A DNA stretch of 64,000 nucleotides from CAYMPW01 sp964558505 (GCA_964558505.1 CAZLEI010000005.1:1-64000); one strand, 5' to 3'. Shown: positions 50,715 through 59,566, counted from the first letter of the stretch. Translations and numbers: made by a program. The notes: generated from the letters alone by a model not told the origin.

Positions 50715-51853
50715 AGGCCGAGGTCCTCCATGAGGCGGTCCGCCTCGGCCGTCCTGCCGAGCTCGCCGTACTTGGACGAGAACACGACCGCTCCCACCCT
50801 GAGGCCTCCGGCCACGCGATGGTCCATATGCGAAGCTATCTTCGCGCAAATGCGCTCCATCGCACCTTCCGTCAGACCGGCCGACGACAGGATGTCCAGG
50901 GCATCGTCGGTCGCCACGCATCCGAGGACCTTCAGAGCGGTCCCCGCATCCGCGCCCGCCTCCAACGCGGCGGCTGCCATTATCTCCATCCTGGAATCCG
51001 CGTTGCGGGAATGCGTGTTCATGATGCCGCCCGCGAGCTTCACGAGCTTGCCCAGGTTCCCGACCAGGAGGAGGCCCTCGAAACCGGATTCCCTGGCGTA
51101 ATCCAGGGTCTCCCCGATGAAATTGCTGCACTTGACCGCCGATGCCCTTTCCAGGCCGCCCAGGGCATCCGCGTACGACATGCCGTAGTTCCCGGGGACG
51201 ACCAGCAGGGTCTTCTGCCCTTCTGCGCGCCTGACGTCCATCTCCCTGCGGATGGTCTCCACGAGGGCGGCCTCGCTCATGGGCTCGACGATACCGCTCG
51301 ACCCCAGGATCGAGATGCCCCCGATTATCCCGAGCTGCGGATTGAACGTCCTCAGCGCGATGGACTCGCCCTCGGGCACGCTGATCGTGACGGCCGCCCC
51401 GCCGTCGGAGCCCGCGGCCGCGAGGACCGACGAGACGGCGGATGCTATCATGGAGCGCGGCACATGATTGATGGCGGCCGCGCCCACGGGCTGGTCCAGG
51501 CCCCTGCGTGTGACCCTGCCGACGCCCTTGCCTCCGTCGATGGACACCCCGGGGGCGTCGGTGAGACGGACCTCGGAGTACACGGGAGTGCCGTGGGTGG
51601 CGTCGATGTCGTCCCCGCCGTTCTTCCTGACCGCGCAGGATGCGCATCCTCCGGACAGCTTCGGGTCCTCGACCTCGAGGTCCAAGGTCACGCCGCCGGG
51701 CGTAGATATCTCCACGGTCTCCGGGAAAGATCCCGTCATCAGCGCCATGGCGGCCGCTTTCGATGCCGCCGCCGCGCAGGTGCCCGTGGTATGCCCGCGG
51801 CGAAGCATCCTGTTGTTGACGAAAACATACCCCGCCCCCTCGTCTTTGCCCAT
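50711..51853 (-). CDS. cbiD: cobalt-precorrin-5B C1-methyltransferase
   Basis: A 380-residue SAM-dependent methylase specific to the anaerobic route. The N-terminal R-R-G-H-T-T-G-T-C-A-A-A-A near 18-30 and D-P-K-L-S-G-G-C near 62-69 are characteristic; no canonical tetrapyrrole-methylase fold is expected. It heads the minus-strand operon cbiD-cbiG-cbiJET-cbiA. The ATG at 51853 has GGAGG 7-8 nt upstream, and a leader of about 36 nt is expected from the shared central TATA/palindrome. Confidence 0.94.
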   Translation of the reverse strand: MGKDEGAGYVFVNNRMLRRGHTTGTCAAAASKAAAMALMTGSFPETVEISTPGGVTLDLEVEDPKLSGGCASCAVRKNGGDDIDATHGTPVYSEVRLTDAPGVSIDGGKGVGRVTRRGLDQPVGAAAINHVPRSMIASAVSSVLAAAGSDGGAAVTISVPEGESIALRTFNPQLGIIGGISILGSSGIVEPMSEAALVETIRREMDVRRAEGQKTLLVVPGNYGMSYADALGGLERASAVKCSNFIGETLDYARESGFEGLLLVGNLGKLVKLAGGIMNTHSRNADSRMEIMAAAALEAGADAGTALKVLGCVATDDALDILSSAGLTEGAMERICAKIASHMDHRVAGGLRVGAVVFSSKYGELGRTAEADRLMEDLGL

Positions 51854-51907
51854 TTACAAACCTCCGGTTGACTGCCCCGAATTCGGCGCGAATCGCCCTG
51901 ATATGAG

Positions 51908-51924
51908 TTGGATATATATGCCAA
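51908..51924. promoter_or_regulatory. symmetrical TATA/operator between divergent corrin operons
   Basis: TTGGATATATATGCCAA, half-sites TTGG and CCAA separated by 9 bp, lies midway between cbiD (minus) and cbiL (plus). The core ATATATAT can act as TATA in both directions: centre 51915 predicts starts about 51889 (minus) and 51941 (plus). Half-site sequence and spacing match the element at 36582-36598 before cbiM. Confidence 0.65.
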
Positions 51925-51967
51925 AGTATAAGAGTTGATTGCAGATTCTTACGTCAAAGGACGTGAG

Positions 51968-52672
51968 ATGACGACAGGAAAATTGTACGGAATCGGAGTG
52001 GGTCCCGGCGACCCGAAGCTGCTGACTGTCAAAGCAAAGGAAACCCTCGAAAGGTCCGCGGTCATAGCGTACCCTATAAAGAAAGAGGGCGAGGACAGCG
52101 TGGCTTTGGAGATCGTGAGGAAGGAGGTCGACATCTCCGGAAAGGATGTCGTAGCGCTCCTCTTCAAGATGGACCCCTCGGAAGAGGTCCGCGGCAGATG
52201 CCGCGCCGCGGCGCTCGACAGGATCTGCGCCATGCTCGACGAGGGCAAGGATGTCAGCATGATCACCTTGGGCGACGTGTCCGTCTACAGCACATACATG
52301 CGCATAAACGACGAGATCGCCAAGCGCGGATACGACACCGAGATAATCCCAGGGATCCCGTCGTTCTGCAGCGGGGCCGCCAAGGCGAAGCTCCCGCTGA
52401 TGATCGGGAACGAAGGGCTCGCCGTGGTCCCGTCGGCGGAGGAGAACCGCCTCATCGGAGAGGCGCTCGACGAGTTCGACAACATCGTCGTCATGAAAGC
52501 GTTCAACTCGATCGGGAAACTCGCATCGATGATGTCCGACAGGGGCATCCCGCTTTCCTGCGCCACGGTCATCAGCTGCGTCGGCATGGAGGACGAGTAC
52601 ATCGGCCCCATGGACACCGGGCGCAGCTACGGATACTTCACCACTGTACTGATAAAGAAAAGGAGGGAATGA
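51968..52672 (+). CDS. cbiL: cobalt-precorrin-2 C20-methyltransferase
   Basis: A 234-residue tetrapyrrole methylase. G-I-G-V-G-P-G-D-P-K-L-L-T near 8-20 is the SAM-loop signature, with G-D-V-S-V-Y near 99-104 and I-P-G-I-P-S-F near 124-130 typical of the C20 enzyme. The ATG at 51968 has GGACGTGAG before it; a TTG at 51935 is in frame but lies upstream of the predicted transcription start. First gene of the plus-strand corrin operon. Confidence 0.92.
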   Translation: MTTGKLYGIGVGPGDPKLLTVKAKETLERSAVIAYPIKKEGEDSVALEIVRKEVDISGKDVVALLFKMDPSEEVRGRCRAAALDRICAMLDEGKDVSMITLGDVSVYSTYMRINDEIAKRGYDTEIIPGIPSFCSGAAKAKLPLMIGNEGLAVVPSAEENRLIGEALDEFDNIVVMKAFNSIGKLASMMSDRGIPLSCATVISCVGMEDEYIGPMDTGRSYGYFTTVLIKKRRE

Positions 52673-52673
52673 T

Positions 52674-53429
52674 ATGATACATTTCATTGGAGCGGGTCCC
52701 GGAGACCCCGAACTGATAACGATCAAAGGGAAGAGGCTCATCGACGAGGCCGACGTCATCGTCTACGCCGGCTCCCTGGTGAACCCGGACGTGCTGTCCG
52801 GCGCCAAGAGCACGGCGAAGATCTACAACAGCGCGATGATGGACCTGGACGAGGTCATCGACGTCATGAGCAGGGCGGAGAAGGAGGGGCTCAAGGTCGT
52901 CCGCGTGCACACCGGCGACCCCGCCATATACGGCGCGCACAGGGAGCAGATGGACCGCCTCGACACCCTGGGCATCGAGTACGACGTCATCCCGGGCGTG
53001 AGCTCGTTCCTGGCCACCGCGGCCGCACTGAAGAAGGAGTACACCCTCCCCAACGTGAGCCAGACCGTCATCCTTACGAGGATGGAGGGGCGCACCCCCA
53101 TGCCGCCGAAGGAGAAGCTCGCGGACCTCGCCAAGCACAACGCCACCATGATCATCTTCCTGAGCGCCGGATTCCTGGAGGAGATGTCCGCCACCCTCAT
53201 CGAGGGAGGCTACACGCCCGACACCCCCGCCGCGATAGTCTACAAGGCCAGCTGGCCAGACCAGAAGATCGTCACCGGCACACTCGCGGACATCGCAGGG
53301 AAGGCGAAGGCCGAGGGCATCACGAAGACCGCCCTCACGGTCGTCGGGGGGTTCCTCGGCGACGAGTACGAGCTCTCCAAGCTCTACGACAAGCATTTCA
53401 CCACAGAATTCCGCAAAGGGGTGGAGTGA
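52674..53429 (+). CDS. cbiF: cobalt-precorrin-4 C11-methyltransferase
   Basis: A 251-residue tetrapyrrole methylase. I-G-A-G-P-G-D-P-E-L-I-T near 5-16, H-T-G-D-P-A-I-Y-G-A near 80-89 and I-P-G-V-S-S-F near 105-111 identify the CobM/CbiF branch. AGGAGG ends 9 nt before the ATG. The next gene's ATG overlaps its TGA by one base. Confidence 0.94.
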   Translation: MIHFIGAGPGDPELITIKGKRLIDEADVIVYAGSLVNPDVLSGAKSTAKIYNSAMMDLDEVIDVMSRAEKEGLKVVRVHTGDPAIYGAHREQMDRLDTLGIEYDVIPGVSSFLATAAALKKEYTLPNVSQTVILTRMEGRTPMPPKEKLADLAKHNATMIIFLSAGFLEEMSATLIEGGYTPDTPAAIVYKASWPDQKIVTGTLADIAGKAKAEGITKTALTVVGGFLGDEYELSKLYDKHFTTEFRKGVE

Positions 53430-54175
53430 TGCGCGGCAAACTCTCTGTCGTGGGATTCGGTCCCGGCGGCAAAGAGCACATGACCCTCAAGGCCGTCGAT
53501 GTCATCGAGAAGGCCGACATCGTCACCGGGTACACCACGTACGTGGACATCCTCAAGGAGTACTTCCCCGACAAGGCCTACAAGGCCACCGGGATGATGA
53601 AGGAGCTCGACAGATGCAGGATGGCCGTCGAGGACGCCCAATCCGGCAAGGTCGTCGCCATGGTCAGCAGCGGCGATTCCGGGATCTACGGCATGGCGGG
53701 CATCGTCTACCAGGTGGCGGACGAGATGCACGCGGACATCGACATCGAGGTCGTCCCCGGCATAACCGCCGCATCCACCGCGGCATCCGTCCTCGGAGCG
53801 CCGCTCATGCACGACATGGCGATAATCAGCCTGTCGGACCTCATGACCCCCTACGACCTGATCATGAAGCGCGTCGACCTGGTCGGCGAAGGCGACATGA
53901 TCGTCTGCCTGTACAATCCCAAGAGCCACAAGCGCACCGGCCACCTGTCCGCGGCGGCGGACCTGCTCATGAAGCACCGCTCGCCGGAGACTCCCGTGGG
54001 CATCGTCCGCAACGCCGGCAGGAAGGACGAGAAGAGCACGATCACCACGCTCGGCGCCCTGAAGGATGCCGAAGTGGACATGTTCTCCGTCGTCATCATC
54101 GGGAACTCCCAGACATATGTCTCCGGAGGCAGGATGATCACACCGCGCGGCTACAAGCTGGAGGCGGGACAGTGA
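53429..54175 (+). CDS. cbiH: cobalt-precorrin-3B C17-methyltransferase
   Basis: A 248-residue ring-contracting methylase. V-V-G-F-G-P-G-G-K-E-H-M-T near 7-19, S-S-G-D-S-G-I-Y-G-M near 83-92 and V-P-G-I-T-A-A near 109-115 are CobJ/CbiH signatures, as is Y-N-P-K-S near 164-168. The ATG at 53429 is preferred over a GTG at 53426. Ends in a GTGA overlap with cbiC. Confidence 0.93.
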   Translation: MRGKLSVVGFGPGGKEHMTLKAVDVIEKADIVTGYTTYVDILKEYFPDKAYKATGMMKELDRCRMAVEDAQSGKVVAMVSSGDSGIYGMAGIVYQVADEMHADIDIEVVPGITAASTAASVLGAPLMHDMAIISLSDLMTPYDLIMKRVDLVGEGDMIVCLYNPKSHKRTGHLSAAADLLMKHRSPETPVGIVRNAGRKDEKSTITTLGALKDAEVDMFSVVIIGNSQTYVSGGRMITPRGYKLEAGQ

Positions 54176-54798
54176 CCATCGAGTTCGTGAAGCCCGAGGA
54201 CATCGAGAGGCGCAGCATGGAGATCATAACCTCCGAGCTCGGCAGGTCCTTCCCCGAGCCGGAGTTCTCGGTCGTCAAAAGATGCATCCACACCTCCGCG
54301 GACTTCGATTACGCGGAAAACCTCAGGTTCTCGGAGGACGCGGTCCAGATAGGCATCCGCGCCCTCAGGGACGGTGCGAACGTCGTCACCGACACGAAGA
54401 TGGCCGCTGCCGGCATCAACAAGACCCGCATCGGCGGCTACGGCGGCCAGGTCCATTGCTTCATCAGCGACGAGGACGTCATGAGGGATGCCAAGGCCAG
54501 AGGGTGCACGAGGGCGACCGTGAGCATGGAGAAGGCCTCCAAGCTCGATGGCGACCTCATCTTCGCCATCGGCAACGCGCCCACCGCGCTCGTGGAGCTC
54601 TACAAGCTGATCGAGCAGGGGCTCGTCTCCCCCAAGCTGATAGTCGGCGCGCCCGTGGGGTTCGTCAACGTCGTCGAGTCCAAGGAGCTCATCATGTCCG
54701 CCGGGATCCCGTACATCGTGCCCGTCGGTCGCAAGGGCGGGAGCAACATCGCGGCGACGATAATCAACTCCATGCTCTATTACAAGGGCGAGATCTGA
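54172..54798 (+). CDS. cbiC: cobalt-precorrin-8 methylmutase
   Basis: A 208-residue isomerase moving the C11 methyl to C12 to give cobyrinate. The catalytic histidine lies in R-C-I-H-T-S-A-D near 36-43; D-T-K-M-A-A-A-G near 74-81 and G-A-P-V-G-F-V-N near 160-167 are family hallmarks. GTG start overlaps the cbiH stop. Last gene of the operon; its 3' end overlaps the convergent P-ATPase stop by 19 nt. Confidence 0.93.
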   Translation: MTIEFVKPEDIERRSMEIITSELGRSFPEPEFSVVKRCIHTSADFDYAENLRFSEDAVQIGIRALRDGANVVTDTKMAAAGINKTRIGGYGGQVHCFISDEDVMRDAKARGCTRATVSMEKASKLDGDLIFAIGNAPTALVELYKLIEQGLVSPKLIVGAPVGFVNVVESKELIMSAGIPYIVPVGRKGGSNIAATIINSMLYYKGEI

Positions 54799-56693
54799 TC
54801 TTTCTCAACATCCGCGCCGGTCCTTTCCGGCGCGGACGCACGCCCGCCGGCATAGAACAGCAGCATCATCGAGTTCACCACCACGACGACCGATCCGAAG
54901 TTGTGGACCAGGGCGCCCTCCACCGGACCGAGGACGCCTGACATCGCGAGCGCCACCGCCGCGAAGTTCCATGCCATGGAGAACGCGATGTTGACGTTCA
55001 CCTTCCGCATCATCTTCTTCGACAGCAGGCGGACGTGCTCCATCTTCCCGATGTCGTCGCCGATCAGCGCCATGTCGGACGCGCGGACCGCGATGTCGCT
55101 CCCGAGTCCGCCCATCGCCACTCCGACGTCCGCCGCCCTGAGGGCAGGCGCATCGTTGATGCCGTCGCCGACCATGCACACCTTGTGGCCATCGGCCTGC
55201 ATCCCCCTCACCGCGGACAGCTTGTCCTCTGGGGTGCACTCGGCACGGACCTCGGTTATCCCAACGGCCGAGGCCATGCGGCCTGCCGAACGGGCATTGT
55301 CGCCCGTCAGCAGCACGCACTCGGCACCCGACGCACGTATGGCGGCGACCGCGGCGGGAGCGTCCGGACGGAGCACGTCGGACAGCGCGATCATCCCCTG
55401 GAGGATGCCGTCCGCTGCCACGAACACCGCCGTCGACCCGTCGGAACGGACCGAATGGGCACATGATGACGCGTATCCCGGGACCTCGATCCCGTCATCA
55501 TCCATCAGGGCCTCGTTCCCCACCAGCACCGTCGACCCCGAGACGCGCGCACGGACCCCGCGGCCGATGATCATCTCGAAATCATCCGGACTGGACACGC
55601 CGGACGCCGACGAGGCCAACGCTTTCCCCAGGGGGTGCTCCGAGCGGGATTCCGCAGATGCCGCCGCGCGCAGGACCTCGTCCTCCGACATCCCGCCGAA
55701 CCTCACCACGGACGAGACCGCCGGCCTGCCCTCGGTGAGCGTGCCGGTCTTGTCGAAGGCGATCCTGTCCACGGAGGCCATCCTCTCCAGCCCGTCGCCG
55801 TCGCGCACCAGGATGTTGTGCTTGGCCGCGTTCCCGATGGCCGCGACCACCGCCGTGGGCGTGGCGAGTATGAACGCGCAGGGACAGAACACGATCATGA
55901 CCGTCACGGCGCGCTCGATGCTTCCCGACAGCGCATACGCGGCGACGGCGAGCACCGCCACGATCGCCACCAGCCAAGTGGCCCACCTGTCTGCCGCGCG
56001 TACGATGCGCACCTTGGAAGCGTCCGCGGATTCGACCATCTTGGCCAGGCGCTGCATGGAGGAATCCCCGTCCGGCTTCGTGGACACCATGTCGAACGTG
56101 CCCATCTGATTGACGGTCCCGCTGAACACCTCGTCGCCTGCCCCCTTGTCGACGGGCATGGACTCGCCGGTCAGCGCCGACTGGTCGATGGACGTCGTCC
56201 CCGACAGTATCCTGCCGTCCACGGGGACGACCTCTCCCGCGAAGACGCGGAGAGTCTCCCCCACCGCTATCTCCCCGGAGGGGACCATGGCCTCTGCGCC
56301 TCCGCGCACGACGCGTCCCGTGCGCGGCGTCATCTTCACGAGGCGCTCGATGCCCTCGTTGGACTTGGCCGCGGACACGTCTTCCAAAAATCCCCCGATC
56401 GCCATGATCAGCGCCACCTCCCCCGCGGCGAAGTACTCGCCGAGGTACACGGACGCCACTATCGCCATGGCCACGAGGACGTCGGCCTTGATGTCCAACC
56501 TCGCGAGCCCGGTCACGGCATCGTAGAGTATCGGCGTCCCGCAGAGCAGGATCGCCACCCATGCGACGTCGAACTGCAGCACCCCGGGGCAGAAGAACGA
56601 TACTGCGAGCGCCGTTGCGGAAACCGTCATCAGCAGCGCGGAGCGCTTCACATCATCCCTGAGAAACGCGGAGATCCCGGCCCATATTGTCAT
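54780..56693 (-). CDS. heavy-metal P1B-type ATPase lacking an HMA domain (CtpC-like TM8)
   Basis: A 637-residue metal-exporting ATPase. T-G-E at 175-177, the ion-path C-P-C at 270-272, phosphorylation site D314 in D-K-T-G-T, and the C-terminal G-D-G-I-N-D hinge are all present. No N-terminal CxxC HMA domain is encoded. The last helices read H-N-F-G-S-V-V-V-V-V-N-S instead of the K/D pair of Zn/Cd pumps, closer to the CtpC group, so specificity is open. A TATA box (TATATTTAA-type, centred 56724) predicts a near-leaderless start separate from the arsR operon. Confidence 0.88.
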   Translation of the reverse strand: MTIWAGISAFLRDDVKRSALLMTVSATALAVSFFCPGVLQFDVAWVAILLCGTPILYDAVTGLARLDIKADVLVAMAIVASVYLGEYFAAGEVALIMAIGGFLEDVSAAKSNEGIERLVKMTPRTGRVVRGGAEAMVPSGEIAVGETLRVFAGEVVPVDGRILSGTTSIDQSALTGESMPVDKGAGDEVFSGTVNQMGTFDMVSTKPDGDSSMQRLAKMVESADASKVRIVRAADRWATWLVAIVAVLAVAAYALSGSIERAVTVMIVFCPCAFILATPTAVVAAIGNAAKHNILVRDGDGLERMASVDRIAFDKTGTLTEGRPAVSSVVRFGGMSEDEVLRAAASAESRSEHPLGKALASSASGVSSPDDFEMIIGRGVRARVSGSTVLVGNEALMDDDGIEVPGYASSCAHSVRSDGSTAVFVAADGILQGMIALSDVLRPDAPAAVAAIRASGAECVLLTGDNARSAGRMASAVGITEVRAECTPEDKLSAVRGMQADGHKVCMVGDGINDAPALRAADVGVAMGGLGSDIAVRASDMALIGDDIGKMEHVRLLSKKMMRKVNVNIAFSMAWNFAAVALAMSGVLGPVEGALVHNFGSVVVVVNSMMLLFYAGGRASAPERTGADVEKDQISPL

Positions 56694-56718
56694 GATTCCA
56701 ACATTTTTCTAGGGGGAT

Positions 56719-56803
56719 TTAAATATAGTGTTACTTCGAAGTCCGAAAGTATACTTTATCGGATTTCGTCATACCAACGGCACACGGCCGGAAATGAAGT
56801 AAC
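56719..56803. promoter_or_regulatory. promoter region of the second P1B-ATPase with an inverted repeat
   Basis: Contains a minus-strand TATA (56719-56729). GTTACTTC (56730-56737) is mirrored by GAAGTAAC (56796-56803), and a palindrome CTTCGAAG overlaps the first arm. No other gene is seen in the 157-bp gap, which could hold a metal-responsive operator. Confidence 0.4.
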
Positions 56804-56850
56804 ATGACCGATGTAAAAAGAGTGTTTTAGTATGCCGGCGGAGGCCGCCG

Positions 56851-58704
56851 TCACCCGAGCACTTTCGCGGTGTTCATGGCGCGGATCCCGTTGACGATGC
56901 ATATGGCGGTCACGCCCACGTCGGCGAACACCCCCTCCCACATGTTGGCATACCCGAGCACGGTGAGCGCCAGCACCCCGAACTTCACGGACAGCGCGAT
57001 GGCGACGTTCTGCCAGACGATCGCCCTGGTCCTCCTGGCGATCCGGACGGCGGTGACGACCTTGGATGGCTCGTCGGTCATGATGACGAGGTCCGCGGCC
57101 TCGATGGCGGCGTCGGAACCCATGCCGCCCATGGCTATGCCCACGTCCGACCTCGCCAGCACCGGTGCGTCGTTGATCCCGTCCCCGACGTAGGCGAGCG
57201 TCCTTCCCTTGGACATGGAGGCCATGATCTCCTCCATCCTGTCCACCTTGTCCCCCGGCAGCAGCTGCGTGTGGACCTCGTCTATGCCCAGGTCCGCCGC
57301 GATGCGCCTGCCCGCGGCATCGGCGTCTCCGGTCAGCATGACCGTGCGGATGCCCATCGAGTGCAGTTGCCCAACGGCTCCGCGGGCATCCTCCTTCGCC
57401 GCATCCGATATGATTATCCTGCCTGCATACCTCCCGTCGATCGCCACGTGGACAGGGGTCCCGAGCACATCGTCTTCGATGCGATCGACGCCGATATCGT
57501 CCATCAGGCGGGAGTTGCCCGCATGGACCGTCATGCCGTCCACCTCTGCGATCACCCCCTTGCCGGCGATCTCCTCCGTCCTGCCGATGCCGGACGTGCC
57601 GATCTCCCCGCGGAACGCGGCGCGCACCGACGCCGATATCGGATGGTTGGAGAAGCTCTCTGCGCGGGCGGTCATCTCCAGCAGCGCATCGCCGTCCATC
57701 CCCACCGCATCGACCCTGCTGACCTCGAACACCCCCTCGGTGAGCGTGCCGGTCTTGTCGAACACCACGGTGTCCGCCTTGGCCAGCGCTTCCAGGTAGT
57801 TCGTCCCCTTCACGAGTATCCCGCATCTCGATGCGCAGCCTACGCCGCAGAAGAAGGTCAGCGGAACGGACAGCACGAAGGCGCACGGGCAGGAAACGAC
57901 CAGGAAGATCAGGGCGCGGTAGATCCAATCCTCCCATCCGCCCCCGAGGACCAGCGGCGGAACCGTCGCGACCGCGACGGCGCCCAGGACCACTGCCGGC
58001 GTGTACCAGCGGGCGAAGGATGTGATGAACTTCTCGCTGCGGGACTTCCTGGACGAGGCCGTCTCCACCAGCTCCAGCACCCTGGCCACCGTGGAGTCGT
58101 CGTACTCCTTCTCCACCAGGACCTCCAGCGTGCCGTTCAGGTTTATGCAGCCGCTGAGGACCTTGTCCTCCGGCCGGACGTCCACGGGTGCGGACTCGCC
58201 GGTGAGGGCGCGGGCGTCCACGGACGAGCTGCCGGACACGACCACGCCGTCCAGGGGCACCTTCTCTCCGGGCTTGACGATCACGACGTCCCCCACGGAC
58301 ACCTCGGACGGGGACACCCTCTCGACGGTGTCCCCCGTCCTGCGGTTGGCGAACTCGGGCTGGACGTCCATGAGCGCCGATATGGACCCGCGGGACCTCT
58401 CGACCGCCCGTTCCTCGATCAGCTCCCCGATCCTGAAGAACAGCATGACCGCCATCGCCTCGGGGTAGTACCCTATGAGGAACGCGCCGGCGGTGGCGAC
58501 GAACATGAGGAAATCCTCGTCCAGCATCTGGCCGCGGAGGACCTTGCGGACGGCGTCGTAGACGACATCGATGCCGATGACGGCGTAACCGACCAGGAAC
58601 AGCGGCAGCTGGTAGACGGACGGGACGTCCGTCAGATAATGCATCGACAGCCCGACGGCGAATATCGCTGACGACAGCAGGATGCGCTTGAGCATCCTGT
58701 CCAT
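56851..58704 (-). CDS. Zn/Cd/Pb-type P1B-2 ATPase lacking its own HMA domain
   Basis: A 617-residue exporter. T-G-E at 168-170, C-P-C at 272-274, D316 in D-K-T-G-T and G-D-G-I-N-D near 514-519 are present. The last two helices carry the P1B-2 determinants: a lysine (about 574, A-L-S-V-K-F) and an aspartate (about 595, F-A-D-V-G-V), pointing to Zn2+, Cd2+ or Pb2+. The usual N-terminal metal-binding domain is absent but encoded as the separate upstream gene, with 1-nt overlap. Operon: arsR-hma-ATPase. Confidence 0.9.
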   Translation of the reverse strand: MDRMLKRILLSSAIFAVGLSMHYLTDVPSVYQLPLFLVGYAVIGIDVVYDAVRKVLRGQMLDEDFLMFVATAGAFLIGYYPEAMAVMLFFRIGELIEERAVERSRGSISALMDVQPEFANRRTGDTVERVSPSEVSVGDVVIVKPGEKVPLDGVVVSGSSSVDARALTGESAPVDVRPEDKVLSGCINLNGTLEVLVEKEYDDSTVARVLELVETASSRKSRSEKFITSFARWYTPAVVLGAVAVATVPPLVLGGGWEDWIYRALIFLVVSCPCAFVLSVPLTFFCGVGCASRCGILVKGTNYLEALAKADTVVFDKTGTLTEGVFEVSRVDAVGMDGDALLEMTARAESFSNHPISASVRAAFRGEIGTSGIGRTEEIAGKGVIAEVDGMTVHAGNSRLMDDIGVDRIEDDVLGTPVHVAIDGRYAGRIIISDAAKEDARGAVGQLHSMGIRTVMLTGDADAAGRRIAADLGIDEVHTQLLPGDKVDRMEEIMASMSKGRTLAYVGDGINDAPVLARSDVGIAMGGMGSDAAIEAADLVIMTDEPSKVVTAVRIARRTRAIVWQNVAIALSVKFGVLALTVLGYANMWEGVFADVGVTAICIVNGIRAMNTAKVLG

Positions 58705-58931
58705 CAGCGCACCTTCTTCAGGACGACGTTCACCTCTGGCTCGAACCTGTGCGCTATGTCGGCCACGTCACGGACGAGGGACGCTCCGTCGCAGTCGGCG
58801 TCCACGACCATGGTCTTCGTGACGTACACCGCACCGGCCTCGCGGACGTAGGGGAGCTTCCGGACCCCGCGCTCCATCTTGGCGGCGCAGTTCGGACAGC
58901 CCAGGTTCTCGAGGATCAGCGTGAAGATCAA
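58704..58931 (-). CDS. stand-alone heavy-metal-associated (HMA) domain protein (TTG start)
   Basis: A 75-residue ferredoxin-like metal-binding protein with C12-x-x-C15 in N-L-G-C-P-N-C-A-A-K-M-E, matching ZntA/CadA N-domains. The TTG at 58931 overlaps the arsR stop (TTGA); no ATG is available. Its stop touches the ATPase start. Probably a free metal chaperone or detached regulatory domain for the pump that follows. Confidence 0.82.
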   Translation of the reverse strand: MIFTLILENLGCPNCAAKMERGVRKLPYVREAGAVYVTKTMVVDADCDGASLVRDVADIAHRFEPEVNVVLKKVR

Positions 58932-59242
58932 TCGAACACCCTCTCCGAATTGTGCTCCGCCGCGACCTTCAGGATATCGTTGACATGATGGTCGTCCAGA
59001 GAGTAGAATATCGTCTTCCCGTCCCTTCTCCCCTTGATGAGCTTGGCCTCCCTGAGGGACCTGAGCTGATGAGACACGGCGGACATGGTCATGCCGAGCC
59101 TGTCGCTTATGTCGTTCACGCAAAGCTCCCCGCCTTCGAGGGCAAGGAGTATCTTGAGGCGCGTGCTCTCGCCGAACAGCTTGAAGAAGTCGGCCAGTTC
59201 GCAGATGTCGGTGTCGTCCAGTTCGCATAGTTCCGGTCCCAT
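58928..59242 (-). CDS. ArsR/SmtB-family metal-sensing repressor
   Basis: A 104-residue winged-helix repressor. The recognition region is M-T-M-S-A-V-S-H-Q-L-R-S-L near 51-63. The C-terminal helix holds D84-x-H86-x10-H97-x2-E100, exactly the alpha-5 zinc site of SmtB/CzrA. A single Cys (C41 in E-L-C-V-N-D) remains of the alpha-3 site, with N-terminal C6 and C14 as possible extra ligands. Likely derepresses the hma-ATPase operon on zinc excess via the inverted repeat upstream. Confidence 0.9.
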   Translation of the reverse strand: MGPELCELDDTDICELADFFKLFGESTRLKILLALEGGELCVNDISDRLGMTMSAVSHQLRSLREAKLIKGRRDGKTIFYSLDDHHVNDILKVAAEHNSERVFD

Positions 59243-59566
59243 TTCATCAACTCACTTGAATGATTGAACAATTGTATAACTGTTCAATATTTAACGGTTA
59301 CCTGAACAGCCAGCCGGATATCGGATGCGGGAACCCATCGCATCTCGGACGTCAGATGAATCCGGGGTGCCCGGAGCCCGTTCCCACATGTTCCGCCATG
59401 GATCCTGATGTGGATCCCCGAAGACGTGCATATGGCCCGAAGATCGGTATCGATGGAACACCGGCAGGGCGGCCGGGAACAAGAAGGATAAGGGAACGGA
59501 AGAGACCGGCAGACGATGTCAGGCGCCTGCCGGAGTTTGGACCGTGGTTCGATCCTGGGTCCCGGC
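59243..59566. other. intergenic region between arsR and the BspA-like gene
   Basis: Apart from the ArsR operator, this 324-bp stretch contains only a pyrimidine-rich minus-strand tract around 59475-59515 after the surface-gene stop, possibly a terminator. No convincing gene or RNA was found. Confidence 0.4.
59264..59287. promoter_or_regulatory. ArsR operator overlapping the efflux promoter
   Basis: TTGAACA-N10-TGTTCAA, a perfect 7-bp inverted repeat typical of ArsR/SmtB operators, lies 22-45 bp upstream of the arsR ATG. It abuts a TATA-like TTAAATATT on the minus strand (59284-59292). Binding would block initiation. Confidence 0.7.

Noticed and set aside
59545..59566. T-loop-like sequence (TTCGATC) suggesting a tRNA 3' half
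   Set aside because: Flanking bases do not pair into a T stem, and no acceptor or anticodon arms exist upstream.
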